From Madurella fahalii (taxonomy: Eukaryota > Ascomycota > Sordariomycetes > Sordariales): a DNA stretch of 64,000 nt. A program made the position numbers and the translations under genes. The stretch covers positions 3,807,001 through 3,871,000 of the forward strand of contig CM056875.1 in assembly GCA_029876055.1 (NCBI GenBank), in the 5' to 3' direction. Positions 54,733-64,000 of the stretch are shown one piece after another. Within the stretch, counting starts at the first letter, position 1, and the number at the start of each line of letters is the position of its first letter. Under the pieces are notes generated by a model. The model was not told the DNA's origin. It did not search any database and saw only the letters and a list, made by a program, of their open reading frames with translations.

Positions 54733-56645
54733 ATGCAGTCCCCCCAACCACCGCCTAAGGGCGATGCCACCCATTCCTCAGAGCACCACGACGACCCCCG
54801 CTTTGCCTCTCAGCCGGCTAGAGTAGCAGATCCGGAGAAAACGACGACCACCGTGTTGAGCGAGGCGCAGGCCGGCGTGCAGAGGATCGAGGCAGCCGCT
54901 TCTGTCTGGCCAAAGTGGCATCTGGTTGCTGCATATGGGATGTAAGGGCCACCCATCACGCATCTTGCACCGGAAACGAGGAGAGTTCTAACCATTACGG
55001 GAGTGCAGGATATGGCTGATATACGTTATCACGTCGTTGCAGGAGGTTGTCGTCCGGGCCTTCACGCCCTTCGTTACAAGCGCCTTTGCCCTCCATAGTC
55101 TTCTGGCCGCTACCTATATATTTTCCAGCATCATTGCCGGCCTGGCAAAGCTGCCGCTGGCCAAGATTCTCGATTTGTGGGGCCGACCCCAAGGCATGAC
55201 GCTTATGCTTGTCATTTGGGTAATTGGCTTTATCATGATGGCGGCCTGCAACGGCGTCGAGATGTTCGCTGCAGCTCAGGTCTTTTCGGCCGTTGGGTAC
55301 GTGGTCACATTACTTATTAGTAGCAGTCCCAATTTGGCTGCCGTGTTCTATGCTCCCCCCAATCATGATGCTAATGGCCGTGTTGCCAACGTTCAGAGCC
55401 CAGGGCGTGAGCTACTGCTTAACTGTCTTCATCGCCGACACCTCGAGCCTGAGAAATCGAGGCCTCGCTCTCGCATGGGCGACCTCACCTTTCATATTCA
55501 CGGTTTTTGCTGGGGGCCCCATGGCGGATGCCATTATCCGCGGCCCCGGCTGGCGATGGGGTTTTGGGATCTTCGCTATCTTGACCCCAGCGGTTGTCGC
55601 CCCCATGATCCTGCTCTTCTATTGGAACCAGCATCGAGCCAAGAAACTCGGCACTCTCACGAGCCAGAAACACCACTTCAGCATCAAGTCGGCCAAGTCG
55701 CTCGCCGTCGAGTTCGATGTGCTGGGTGTCCTGCTGCTGGCCGCCGGCATGGCACTGTTCCTCACCCCCCTCAGCATCTACTCCTACCAAGAGCACCAAT
55801 GGAGATCGCCCCTCATCATCTGCCTCATCATCTTTGGAGGCTTGCTTATCATTGTCTTTGTGCTCTACGAGTACTTCCTAGCTCCGGTTAACTTTGTCCC
55901 GGTGCATATGCTCGCTAACCGCAATGTATTGCTTTCCGGCATTGCCTTGCTATTTGTCTTCTTCAACGCATCGGTGTGGGGAAGCTACTTTAGCTCGATG
56001 CTTATGGTCGTCTGGAACCAGACCATCACCAATGCGACCTACATCAGCAACATTTACCGCCCCGGTTCGTGCCTTTCAGCGCTGGTGTTTGGTGTCTTGA
56101 TCAGGTGGACACGTCGCTTCAAGTGGGTTGCCCTATATTTTGCGATACCCTTGATGATGCTAGGAGTCGGCCTCATGATCAACTTCCGGCAGCCCGATAC
56201 AGACATTGGGTATATTGTTATGACGCAGGTGTTCACCGCTTTTGCTGGTGGCCCTATCGTCATTTGCGTCGAGTTAGCAATGATGTCGACGGTGACCCAC
56301 CAAGAGATCGCCGCCATCATCGCCATCCTGGATCTGTTCGGCAGCGTGGGGACCGCCGTGGGATCCACCGTCTCGGCGGCCATCTGGACCGGCTCATTCC
56401 CGGCTGCGCTGCGCCGGCACCTGCCCCCGGATGCGCCCATCGGGTCCATCTACAGCAGCCTTTACTCGCAGCTCGGTTATGTTGCGGGTAGCCCGATCCG
56501 GCAGGGCATCGCCCTCGCTTATGCCGAATCTCAGAGATATATGCTGGTCACCAGTGTGTGTCTCCTCGCTGCCGCACTCATCTGCGTCGTCTTCTGGAGA
56601 GATGTCAAACTTGAAGACAAGCAAGTCAAGGGCGTTGTCTTGTGA
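54733..56645 (+). CDS. MFS siderophore-iron transporter
   Basis: Three exons (54733-54941, 55009-55296, 55397-56645) give 581 aa, typical for SIT-type transporters (about 580-620). The ~65-residue N-terminus is polar. Helices and SIT markers include WLIYVITSLQEVVVRAFTP, YIFSSIIAGLAKLPLAKILD and LWGRPQGMTLMLVIWVIGFI, VSYCLTVFIADTSSLRNRGL (the motif region after TM4), then TSPFIFTVFAGGPMADAI and PGWRWGFGIFAI. Fourteen helices are expected; the C-terminal part ends SVCLLAAALICVVFWRDVKL. It should import ferric siderophores across the plasma membrane with protons. The second intron was placed so that VG joins AQGVSYCLT, with GTACGT and TTCAG borders. No siderophore synthetase lies in the window, so it may take up xenosiderophores. 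Confidence 0.93.
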
Positions 56646-58941
56646 AAGGAGAAAGTTGCTTAGGTCCAGAGACGCCCGTTTGTTCATCTGTATTTAGTCA
56701 AGCTTTTGTTAGTTGAGAGGAGCTGGGTGTCTGTTTAGTCCCCGAGCAACCTTAATGGCGCGTAAAGGTATTTCAAGTTAGTTTGGGCAATAGAGAAGCA
56801 GATCGGTAATAAGTCGCCTTGTGAAAACACAAGGCCAACGTAGGCGGGCCAGTTGCGGCAAGTATTTAATTACGACGGTTCCAATTCGATAGGTGAGATG
56901 ATTTAATTAATTAGCTTGTAAAGAAAAGAAAGAGGAGGGTGGGGGGGGGGGGGAAGGAGACAAGAAAATGGCTAGTGCCGTTGCACTCAAAGCTTACATT
57001 TATTTCTCTAAAGTCATGTCACTTGCTTTACAATGCGATAACGCGAAATAAGCTAGGAAAGAATGCGTTCGAGCAACTCGAGCGGCTACTTGACCGAGGC
57101 CAAACCATACCATCACCGTCACCAAGGCAACAAGTCTCCAAGATGACACCGGGGAACCGAACGCAAGATGTTGTCGATGCTGATAACTATCTCCCAGCAC
57201 CCAAAAGCGACCGGAGAGGAAGACGCCGTTACCTTCGACTAAGCGGCTGGGGAGTCATAATGCCACGCCGACACAGGATATTGGGTTGCAAGGAAATTGA
57301 TTTTCCCCTATACTCCCTATTCAGCTTACCACATACTCAAGTAGAAATGAGGACTCGAGACATGAGAGAAAGCAATGAAGTGAAACAAGATGCCAACACC
57401 GCCAAGTTTCAAGGAGTTTTAAGGAGTTTTAAGGACTCGGTTACCTGAATCTCGAAACGGCCCAAAGATGGGCGATGTCATCATCAAGGAGTTCGAGGGT
57501 ATGGAGCTCAAATGGTACATCAATGGAGGCTCCATACAAAGTTCTGGCGTGAAGAGCTGCTGGACAGCCCTGAATGGCGAGGTCGCAATATGGAGAAGAG
57601 CGGTGGTACCAGGAAGAACGCTGCCGAAGTGTTTAGCCTTACACGCTTGATCAAGGATGTACTGAGAAGGGGGGAATGGAGATCTCAAATATGAACCGCA
57701 CTACAATAACTAACCAGACCTCTTGTAATTTACGCAGGCAATCGATAACATGACGACACCTAGCCGGGTATCACTATGGTCCAATGATGGTATCTAACCA
57801 AGTGTCATAATTTTCCCTATTGTCAACACAGTGTACTGTACAGAGGCCTAAGCGGTCAAGGTGGTGACATTCATGTCAGAGACCATCCGTTCCCCACCTA
57901 GGAAACCCCTCGAATACTACCAGCAACCCCTTATTCAGTGGCACCCGACGTCTGCTAGAGGCGGGCTGTCACCTGTTCTATTGGGTAACTCGAAAGGATT
58001 GGAGGCGGAGAATGGGCTCAAAGAGATGGGAAATCAGGGAGAAAGCGCTGGAGACGGAGCTTTAGCATAGAACCTGACTAAGGACGGAAATTCGAACCCA
58101 CCGGGACCTTAGCCTTGTATTATAGGGCTGAGAGCCCCGGAACCTCAAGTTATTGAGAAATATTTTGGGCTGGCTGATGGATTCAGGCCGCTTGATGGAA
58201 TATAACCTAGCCTAACGGCTAGAATTGGAGGCCAAGAAGGCTGAGGAAGAAGAGGAGGTGGTGAATGAATCCGAAGTCGAAGGCTAGAGGTCTTCAGGGC
58301 CTTATATAAGGCCTTCGTTTCTTTTGCAACTAGCTGGCGTCTACTACTGTTGTTTCGTATTACTTGTTGACATAAGTTTTTTTTTTCAGGCCTATAGGGT
58401 ACGGTTTCGTATGGATATAGTGGTAGAAGGTCTGCCACATCTCATTTTGGGTAAAGCAATGTAGGAAGAAGGATAATAATAATTACCACGCCTCTGTTGA
58501 TCCTTACTAGGCTCCCTGATATGATATACAGTCTGATACTAAGTCGTCTTATCCCACAGGGCTCTAGTTTCCTTGGTGAATATCTAACCAGCCCAGTGCC
58601 GAGAACAGAGGCCGAACATGACATCAACCGACTCCAGTCCCCTTTTCTTCAACTATATCCTTGTGAATAGGTCGGTCTATTGATTTTGAAACGCATGCCA
58701 TCCATCAAACGTGGGCTTTGTGTGCTTGATCCGGTCTGGATTCAGACTCAGATCACAGTTGGACCTAAGCTGGGCGGTGAGACCGCTCAGCGGCATATCC
58801 AGCGCTCCATCTCAAATGTACCTCTCTGTTACCCAAGTAACTAATTGAGGTTAAAGGGGTGTCATTCAATGATAATGCCTATGGAGGGGAATTATTATCG
58901 ACAGCAGCACCACCAATGTACAACGAGGAGTCAGCTTCCAA
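56646..58941. other. 2.3-kb intergenic region with low-complexity tracts and possible element remnants
   Basis: No intact gene. It holds a run of 13 G (56941-56953), a direct repeat of aaggagtttt near 57412-57431, and an exact 16-bp palindrome at 58298-58313 (ggccttatataaggcc). At about 58226-58285 a plus-strand frame ends EAKKAEEEEEVVNESEVEG and a stop, resembling the acidic tail of a lost ORF. A minus-strand GGGTTCGAATTT (58089-58100) resembles a tRNA/SINE B-box, but no cloverleaf forms. Confidence 0.45.
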
Positions 58942-60772
58942 CTAATCCTTCTTGCTGAGGTCGACGAAGTGGGCGTTATCGGGCCTGCCATAGAAACCTG
59001 GCACGACTTGGCCCAGATGCTCCGTGGGCGGACCTTGGTAGTGCTTCCGACCCCAGATGGCGTACCAGGCAGACGCAATGCTGACAAAGCCAACAAAGAC
59101 GACGGGGGCATAGTTGACGGTTATAGGGCTGACTGGGAGGTATGCAGGCATGCAGAACAGGGGAACGGCAAGAATAGACCACCCTAGTTTTGGTTCATCC
59201 GTCAGTGATGGGTTGATTGGGAAAAGACGAATAAGTAGAGCCAACGGAGAAGAGGAATAGCTTACCAAGAGCGATACTATTGCACAGCCAGCCGAAATTG
59301 CCCAGATAGAATTTGCCGCCCTTGACCTGGGCCCGACGCTCTAACATGGATACGGCAATGGGGGCGGCATACGACAGTGTCAGGGAAATGACACCGACGC
59401 CCGAAAAGGCGTTGAAGGCGGTGGTGGAGCCAAAGTAGATGACGCCGAGCAGGATCTGGATGGCCATGGAGAGCATCATGGCGTTCAGCGGCAGGTCGAG
59501 TTTGGGGTGCACCTGCTTCCACCACTTGGAGCCCGGGATGGCACCATCACGGGCAAAAGCCCAGGTGCAGCGCGAGGCAGCGGTGGTGCAAGCTACGCCG
59601 CAGAGGATCGCCAGCACCATGAGGGGGATAAGCAGGGCAATGGCACCGCCGGACGAGCCGACGGCCGACTTGATGATGGTGGGCACAGGCTGGCCTGAGG
59701 GGAGCGCCACCAGCATGGCGAGGTCGGGCAGGACAAACATTAGAGGTACCAGGAATAGCAGGCCGCCGATCGTGTTGATGACAATGGTGATGACCATGGC
59801 CTTGGGCACCTGGGTGGCGGGATGCTGCACCTCCTCGCACATGCTAATGACCATTCCCGTGGACGAGGTCGCATAGGCGGCGTGGAGCAGGCCGACACAG
59901 AACGACCATCCATCCGGCCAGCCGGACGAGGGCTCGAAGCCCCCAAGCGCAAAGTCGGCGCCTCGCCTCCCCTCCTTGGCGACAGCCAGTACAGTGACTA
60001 GAATGGCGATGAGGCCGGCAAAAGTCCAGAAGATGGCAAAGGTCTGCGGCGGAACCGGGACATGTCAGTGGATGCAGGTGGTTATCCGGCAATCGGGAAG
60101 GGTAGGGGCAAAAGGAGCAAAAGGGTAGAGGAAAAAGTTTGTCCGGAGGCTTACATCCAAGAGGGGCAAGAAGCGGTTGCCAAAGGCCGAGATGGCATTG
60201 CATAGCAGGGTGATGGCCAGAAAAGTCAGGAACACCTGGTATGTCTCGGCGCCCCAGATACCACGGACGGGCTCCGACTCAACCTCAAACACATTTACAC
60301 ACGCGACAAAGAAGAGAGTGGTGCCGAACTGCACAGCCAGGGTGATGGTGATGTTGCCCACGACATAGCACCAGCCGCAAATGTAGGCGGCGACCCTGCG
60401 GATGCGGGCGGGCGCGAGCATAAACGTCTGGTAGTAGACGCCGCCGGCGGTCGGGTAGACGGACGTGATCTCGCCCAACGAGGCGGCGACGCAGAGGATG
60501 ATGAGACTGACGAGGAGCCACCCCCAGACGACGACGACAGGACCGCCCCCTTGCAGTGGATAGTACAGCGTGGTAGCCAGGCCGTAGGGGATCGAGGCCA
60601 GCACGAACGACATGAAGGCGACGTGCCAAGTCGAGCGGGTGCGCACGAGCTCGGCCTTGTAGCCCATGGCGGCCAAAAGACCATCGGCATCGTCCGACTC
60701 GTGGCCCGTGCCGACTCCGGGGCCGCGCACCTCCACGACGCCACGCCCGGCGCTGTCGGGGAAATCGCTCAT
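58942..60772 (-). CDS. APC-family amino acid/GABA permease
   Basis: Three exons (60155-60772, 59266-60043 and 58942-59183, minus strand) give 545 aa, the normal length. The N-terminal tail ends LAAMGYKAELVRTRSTWHVA, the usual lead into TM1 of fungal GABA/choline-type permeases. Markers follow: FVLASIPYGLATTLYYPLQG, SLGEITSVYPTAGGVYYQTF (the GE..S.YPTAGG.Y motif), and ICGWCYVVGNITITLAVQFG. Later come SSTGMVISMCEEVQHPATQV (MCEE..HPA..VP) and CTWAFARDGAIPGSKWW (ARD...P.S.). About twelve helices are expected. The protein should import GABA, amino acids or related amines across the plasma membrane. Donors are GTAAGC and GTAAG; acceptors CGCAG and ACTAG. Specificity within the family is not predictable. 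Confidence 0.93.
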
Positions 60773-61812
60773 GATTGACGGCGATTATTGGGGGTATAGA
60801 CAGGGTGAGCGTTGTGCACAGGATACAAAAGAACAGAGAAAAACAACTCAAAACCCCCCAAAAAAATACAAATATCCTTGGGTTTAATTAGCGAGGGAGT
60901 TTCGCTCCCCTGTTATTATTTTTTATTTGTCCTATTGTTTCCGGTATCGAGGGCAAATGGATACGCCGAGATGGAAAATGCTCCAGGTCGATCCTTTGCC
61001 CGAGGCAAAGGCCTTGGCAAATTACGTACAGGTAATGCTCTCCCAAGCAGGCAGGAGAGATGTGCCTTGCCGGGCACAAAGTGGTTTCCTTATCGCCCAG
61101 GTGGGGTCATATGGACCCAGCATTCTGGGGTGCAGAAGTCACGGGAAGCTTCGCGGGAACCTCGCTGCATGCACCTTACACTAGGTTCGCGATCTAATCG
61201 ATTTTGATATAGTGGGCTTGGAGAGGGGATCGGCGGCAAGCGGGTGGGAGACAGTTGTAGTGCGGTTCCCGCTGCAGACAATGTACTATAATTCAGTATT
61301 GCACCTTCGACAGACCCGGTCACATGCAAACCGATCAGGTTCCAGCGCGGCCGCGGTGGGCACACGACATTTTTCGAGTGGAACCCAAGACTTTGCCGAA
61401 CCTGTTGACGTGCAGAAGAGGAGTTGGGACCGAACTTGCGTGTGGGGGGTCCATGCAATGAACCCCAACAAAACCGTGGCACTTGCATGTCTGGTCTGCA
61501 TCCCGGCATGGGCAGGGAAGGCAGCAGCAAACGGGAACCGACTGCGACGCGTCGGCATCAACAAAGACGCGCCTTCAGCAGAAAGCGGGAATATGGTATA
61601 ATATGTATCCATAGAGGAGCTGGCTGGTACTCAAACTCTCGTCTTGGAATCAGAGTCTGCGCGCAATGGGATAATGGATGGACGACGGAAAGTCCAAGGT
61701 AATTTGTTAATGCCACTGCCCTGAAGATTGCCTGGGCAGAACGAAGAGAGAAGCACTGCAGTGCCTGCAAAGTAGAGAGGCGTCTCATTTCAAGTTCGAT
61801 CTATACCAATTG
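60773..61812. other. Intergenic region, no gene seen
   Basis: 5' flank of the permease gene and 3' flank of the GH2 gene. An A-rich stretch at about 60836-60875 and AT-rich stretch near 60905-60945 precede the permease on its strand. No gene is seen. Confidence 0.5.
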
Positions 61813-64000
61813 CTACTGCTTGTCGTCGCTTCCCGGCCCTGCCTGTACATCCACCTGTGCTGATGCAAGGCCCGGGCTGCTAGCAGCAACAGATATTGGC
61901 CCCGATGACCCAGCCTTGGCACGGATAATTAGCAGCGCCAGGCCGCTGAATGCTCTGCGTTCACTGGACGCAAAGGACGTCATGTCTGCGGGATTGCCAT
62001 TATCAGAAGCAACAATCTCGCCGGCACCGGATGCGGTGAACGTAATGGTGTTGTCCGCATGAGGCACTCGGTCTCCTCTGCTGTCGAGAATCTCGGCGGT
62101 GACGAAGGAGAGGTCGCTGCCGTCTGCGGCAATCATCATCCTATCCGCCGTCAAACGGATCTGGCTAGCCGCACCAGCGGTTTGAACCACGTCGGTTGCC
62201 CACTCCGTGTTATTCCTGTACGTCACAACCTTGAGCTCCCCGGTACGGTAGACGACATCGTCCCATCGAAAACGGTAGCTGGATGGCCCTATCGTTTTAC
62301 GGCCCTGTGACTCCCCATTCAGGAACAACTCTGCCTCATCGGCCGCCGAGAAGACGTGCACCGGCGTCACCTGCCCGGTCCGTTCGGGCCAGGTCCAATG
62401 GGGCAGGATGTGCGCCGTGGGAAGGTCGGGGCGCCAACGCGCCTGGTACAAATAGAAGCGGTCCTTCTTAAATCCGGCGAGATCGACAATGCCGAAGTAG
62501 GAGCTGCGGGCCGAGTAATAAGGAGTTGGCTCGCCTAGATAATCCCAGCCGGACCACACAAATTCACCTGCCACGAACGGATGCCGGTCCTGCATCGAGA
62601 ATACTTTGTCTGGTGATGCGCCAAATGGAGTAGTGTACAGCTCATACGCGCTGACCTGCCGTGCCGCCCCGTTGCCGCCTCCGCCAGTCCTGTCGTTGGC
62701 CGGCGCACTGAGTTCGTTCGTCACTGGGAAGAAATAGGTGCCCCTTGTGCTAAGCGCCGCGGCCGTCTCGCTGCTGAGAATCATCTTGTCTGGGAATGCC
62801 TTGTGAAAGTCAGGGTACAGGGGATGCGTCTTGATGCCTTCTAAGCCCGCGTACGGAGGCGTGTCGCGGATCCCCTCGCCCTGATAGTTGAGGCTAATGA
62901 GATCGAGGCTCCGCGGGAACGGCATGTCCGGCCTTGCCGCGTTCATGGATGCCGTGCATGGCCGCCCTGGGTCTTCCGAGTGGACGATCTGACAGAGCCT
63001 GAGAGCCATAGCGGCCCCGGCGCTGCCCGACGTCTGCTCACCCACTTCGTTGCCGGCACTCCAGGCAAAGATGGAAACGTGGTTGCGATCTCTCCGGATC
63101 ATCGATCGGATATCGGCTTCATGCCAGTCACCAAATATGAGGTGGTAATCGTTGGCTGTCTTCTGGCGCTCCCAGCTGTCCAGCGCTTCGTCCATGACAA
63201 GAAATCCCATGCGGTCTGTCAAGTCCAGGAACTCGGGGGCGGGAGGGTTGTGCGACATGCGGATCGCTTTGCACCCCATCTCGCCTAGCACCTCGAGCTT
63301 TCTCTCCGCCGCGCGTACATTGAAGGCGCTGCCGATCGCCCCTAGGTCGTGGTGCTCATTAACGCCCTGAATCCGCACCTCCTCTCCATTGACCAACAAT
63401 CCTTTCTCTGCGTCGAAGACGAGCGACCGGATGCCGAATTGAGTCTCATAACTATCGATCGTTATACCGTCGACAATCAGGCTGGTTATCGCCGAGTACA
63501 TGTTGGGCTGCTGCTTGGGTCGAGGCCCCCAGAGCCGGGGATTGTCGATCATAACTGAGCTGTTGACGGCCTTCTGTTGACCCGCAGCGATGCTGACAGT
63601 TGTGCGTGGAAAGTCCTGCACCTTGTCTCCAACTCGCCCCGTCTTAGGGTCGAGCTTATAAATTTCGGTAGCAACTTCAACCTCTCCAACAATTGTTCCG
63701 CTGTTTTCGATCCGCACCGTGATGTCCAGGGCAGCAGTCTGTGTCGAGACGTTTCCCGACGAAATCGTAGTCCCCCATTGCCCGATATGCGTATGATTGA
63801 CTTTGGTAAGCCAAACGTTCCGGTATATGCCACCGCCAGGATACCAACGCGATGATTGTACTGGATTGTCCAACCGGATCGCCAACTGGTTGCCGTCGCC
63901 GGGCTCAAGGTAGGGCGTAAGCTCAAGGCGGAATGAAGTGTAGCCGTAGGGCCAACCGCCGACCAGGTTACCGTTGAGCCACACCATTGCATACGACATG
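61813..64000 (-). CDS. GH2 family beta-galactosidase-like enzyme (5' end outside window)
   Basis: At least 728 residues, open to the right edge, so the N-terminus and signal peptide are missing. The visible part starts inside the sugar-binding domain: AMVWLNGNLVGGWPYGYTSF, then SSRWYPGGGIYRNVWL. An Ig-like domain follows, then the TIM barrel: GLLVNGEEVRIQGVNEHHDL, AIRMSHNPPAPEFLDLTDRM, and IFAWSAGNEVGEQ, whose Glu should be the acid/base. The likely nucleophile Glu is in FVAGEFVWSGWDYLGEPTPY. The C-terminal ~200 residues hold beta-sandwich domains (VTPVHVFSAADEAELFLNGE, and an Ig-like part with ITFTASGAGEIVASDNGN). No intron is seen. The layout fits the DUF4982-containing GH2 group. Substrate could be galactosides or glucuronides. 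Confidence 0.9.
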   Translation of the reverse strand, partial: MSYAMVWLNGNLVGGWPYGYTSFRLELTPYLEPGDGNQLAIRLDNPVQSSRWYPGGGIYRNVWLTKVNHTHIGQWGTTISSGNVSTQTAALDITVRIENSGTIVGEVEVATEIYKLDPKTGRVGDKVQDFPRTTVSIAAGQQKAVNSSVMIDNPRLWGPRPKQQPNMYSAITSLIVDGITIDSYETQFGIRSLVFDAEKGLLVNGEEVRIQGVNEHHDLGAIGSAFNVRAAERKLEVLGEMGCKAIRMSHNPPAPEFLDLTDRMGFLVMDEALDSWERQKTANDYHLIFGDWHEADIRSMIRRDRNHVSIFAWSAGNEVGEQTSGSAGAAMALRLCQIVHSEDPGRPCTASMNAARPDMPFPRSLDLISLNYQGEGIRDTPPYAGLEGIKTHPLYPDFHKAFPDKMILSSETAAALSTRGTYFFPVTNELSAPANDRTGGGGNGAARQVSAYELYTTPFGASPDKVFSMQDRHPFVAGEFVWSGWDYLGEPTPYYSARSSYFGIVDLAGFKKDRFYLYQARWRPDLPTAHILPHWTWPERTGQVTPVHVFSAADEAELFLNGESQGRKTIGPSSYRFRWDDVVYRTGELKVVTYRNNTEWATDVVQTAGAASQIRLTADRMMIAADGSDLSFVTAEILDSRGDRVPHADNTITFTASGAGEIVASDNGNPADMTSFASSERRAFSGLALLIIRAKAGSSGPISVAASSPGLASAQVDVQAGPGSDDKQ

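Noticed and set aside
55297..55396. Reading through the second intron of the siderophore transporter
   Set aside because: The alternative frames break the conserved VSYCLTVFIADTSSLRNRG helix; splicing GTACGT to TTCAG keeps the frame and restores family-like sequence.
58080..58170. tRNA gene on the minus strand suggested by GGGTTCGAATTT
   Set aside because: The flanks do not pair into a T-arm (GGTGG against TTTCC) and no acceptor stem or anticodon arm could be drawn.
1..64000. CRISPR arrays, rRNA, intact transposons or replication origins
   Set aside because: No spaced identical repeats, rRNA motifs, transposase or reverse-transcriptase domains were seen; a eukaryotic chromosome would not carry CRISPR arrays.

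Overview
This window is nuclear DNA from a filamentous ascomycete, most likely a sordariomycete (Sordariales/Chaetomiaceae-like). The support is short GT..AG introns of about 50-110 nt with CTAAC/CTGAC-like branch points, GC-rich coding sequence, a Neurospora-like histone H2A.Z, a fungal RNA-dependent RNA polymerase, a CFEM protein, a SAT4 membrane protein and an LPMO. I assembled 17 protein-coding genes by splicing exons by eye, plus three decayed genes. I see no tRNA, rRNA, CRISPR array or intact transposon.

Layout. 1-13 kb is housekeeping or regulatory: a Cys-rich hypothetical protein, H2A.Z (minus), a C2H2-like protein with a DNA and peptide repeat, an F-box protein with membrane segments, and a MetE-like enzyme (minus). 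13-26 kb is gene-poor: a SAT4-family membrane protein lies between two decayed cytochrome P450 genes in opposite orientation, followed by a Ure2p-like glutathione transferase. 26.5-34.5 kb holds an RNA-dependent RNA polymerase, a multi-span membrane protein, and a double EthD-like/alpha-beta hydrolase fusion. 34.5-36.2 kb carries an RTA1-like relic.

36.2-38.7 kb holds a secreted copper LPMO-like protein (AA16-type) and, just upstream on the same strand, a secreted AA8-type cytochrome domain. This is a plausible oxidase/electron-donor pair. The AA8 gene is out of frame at a 7-base homopolymer. 40-45 kb has a TMEM86/YhhN protein and a MATE exporter with a long N-terminal tail.

46-57 kb has a GNAT acetyltransferase, an AIF/AMID-like flavoprotein, a three-domain P-loop/HAD/UPRTase protein, and a divergent iron-uptake pair: a CFEM GPI protein and a siderophore transporter. 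The 829-bp promoter of that pair carries two exact ATCWGATAA sites, the recognition sequence of the fungal GATA iron repressors (SreA/Sre1/Fep1/Urbs1). A second exact pair lies upstream of the acetyltransferase gene. The window ends with a GABA/amino-acid permease and a GH2 beta-galactosidase whose N-terminus runs off the right edge.

The observations most worth following are the iron-responsive divergent promoter and its second site pair, the LPMO/AA8 neighbours with the frameshift and the GATA-bearing 13-bp repeat in the LPMO intron, and several unusual domain fusions. All exon boundaries are manual calls from reading frame, splice sites and family similarity, without transcript data.
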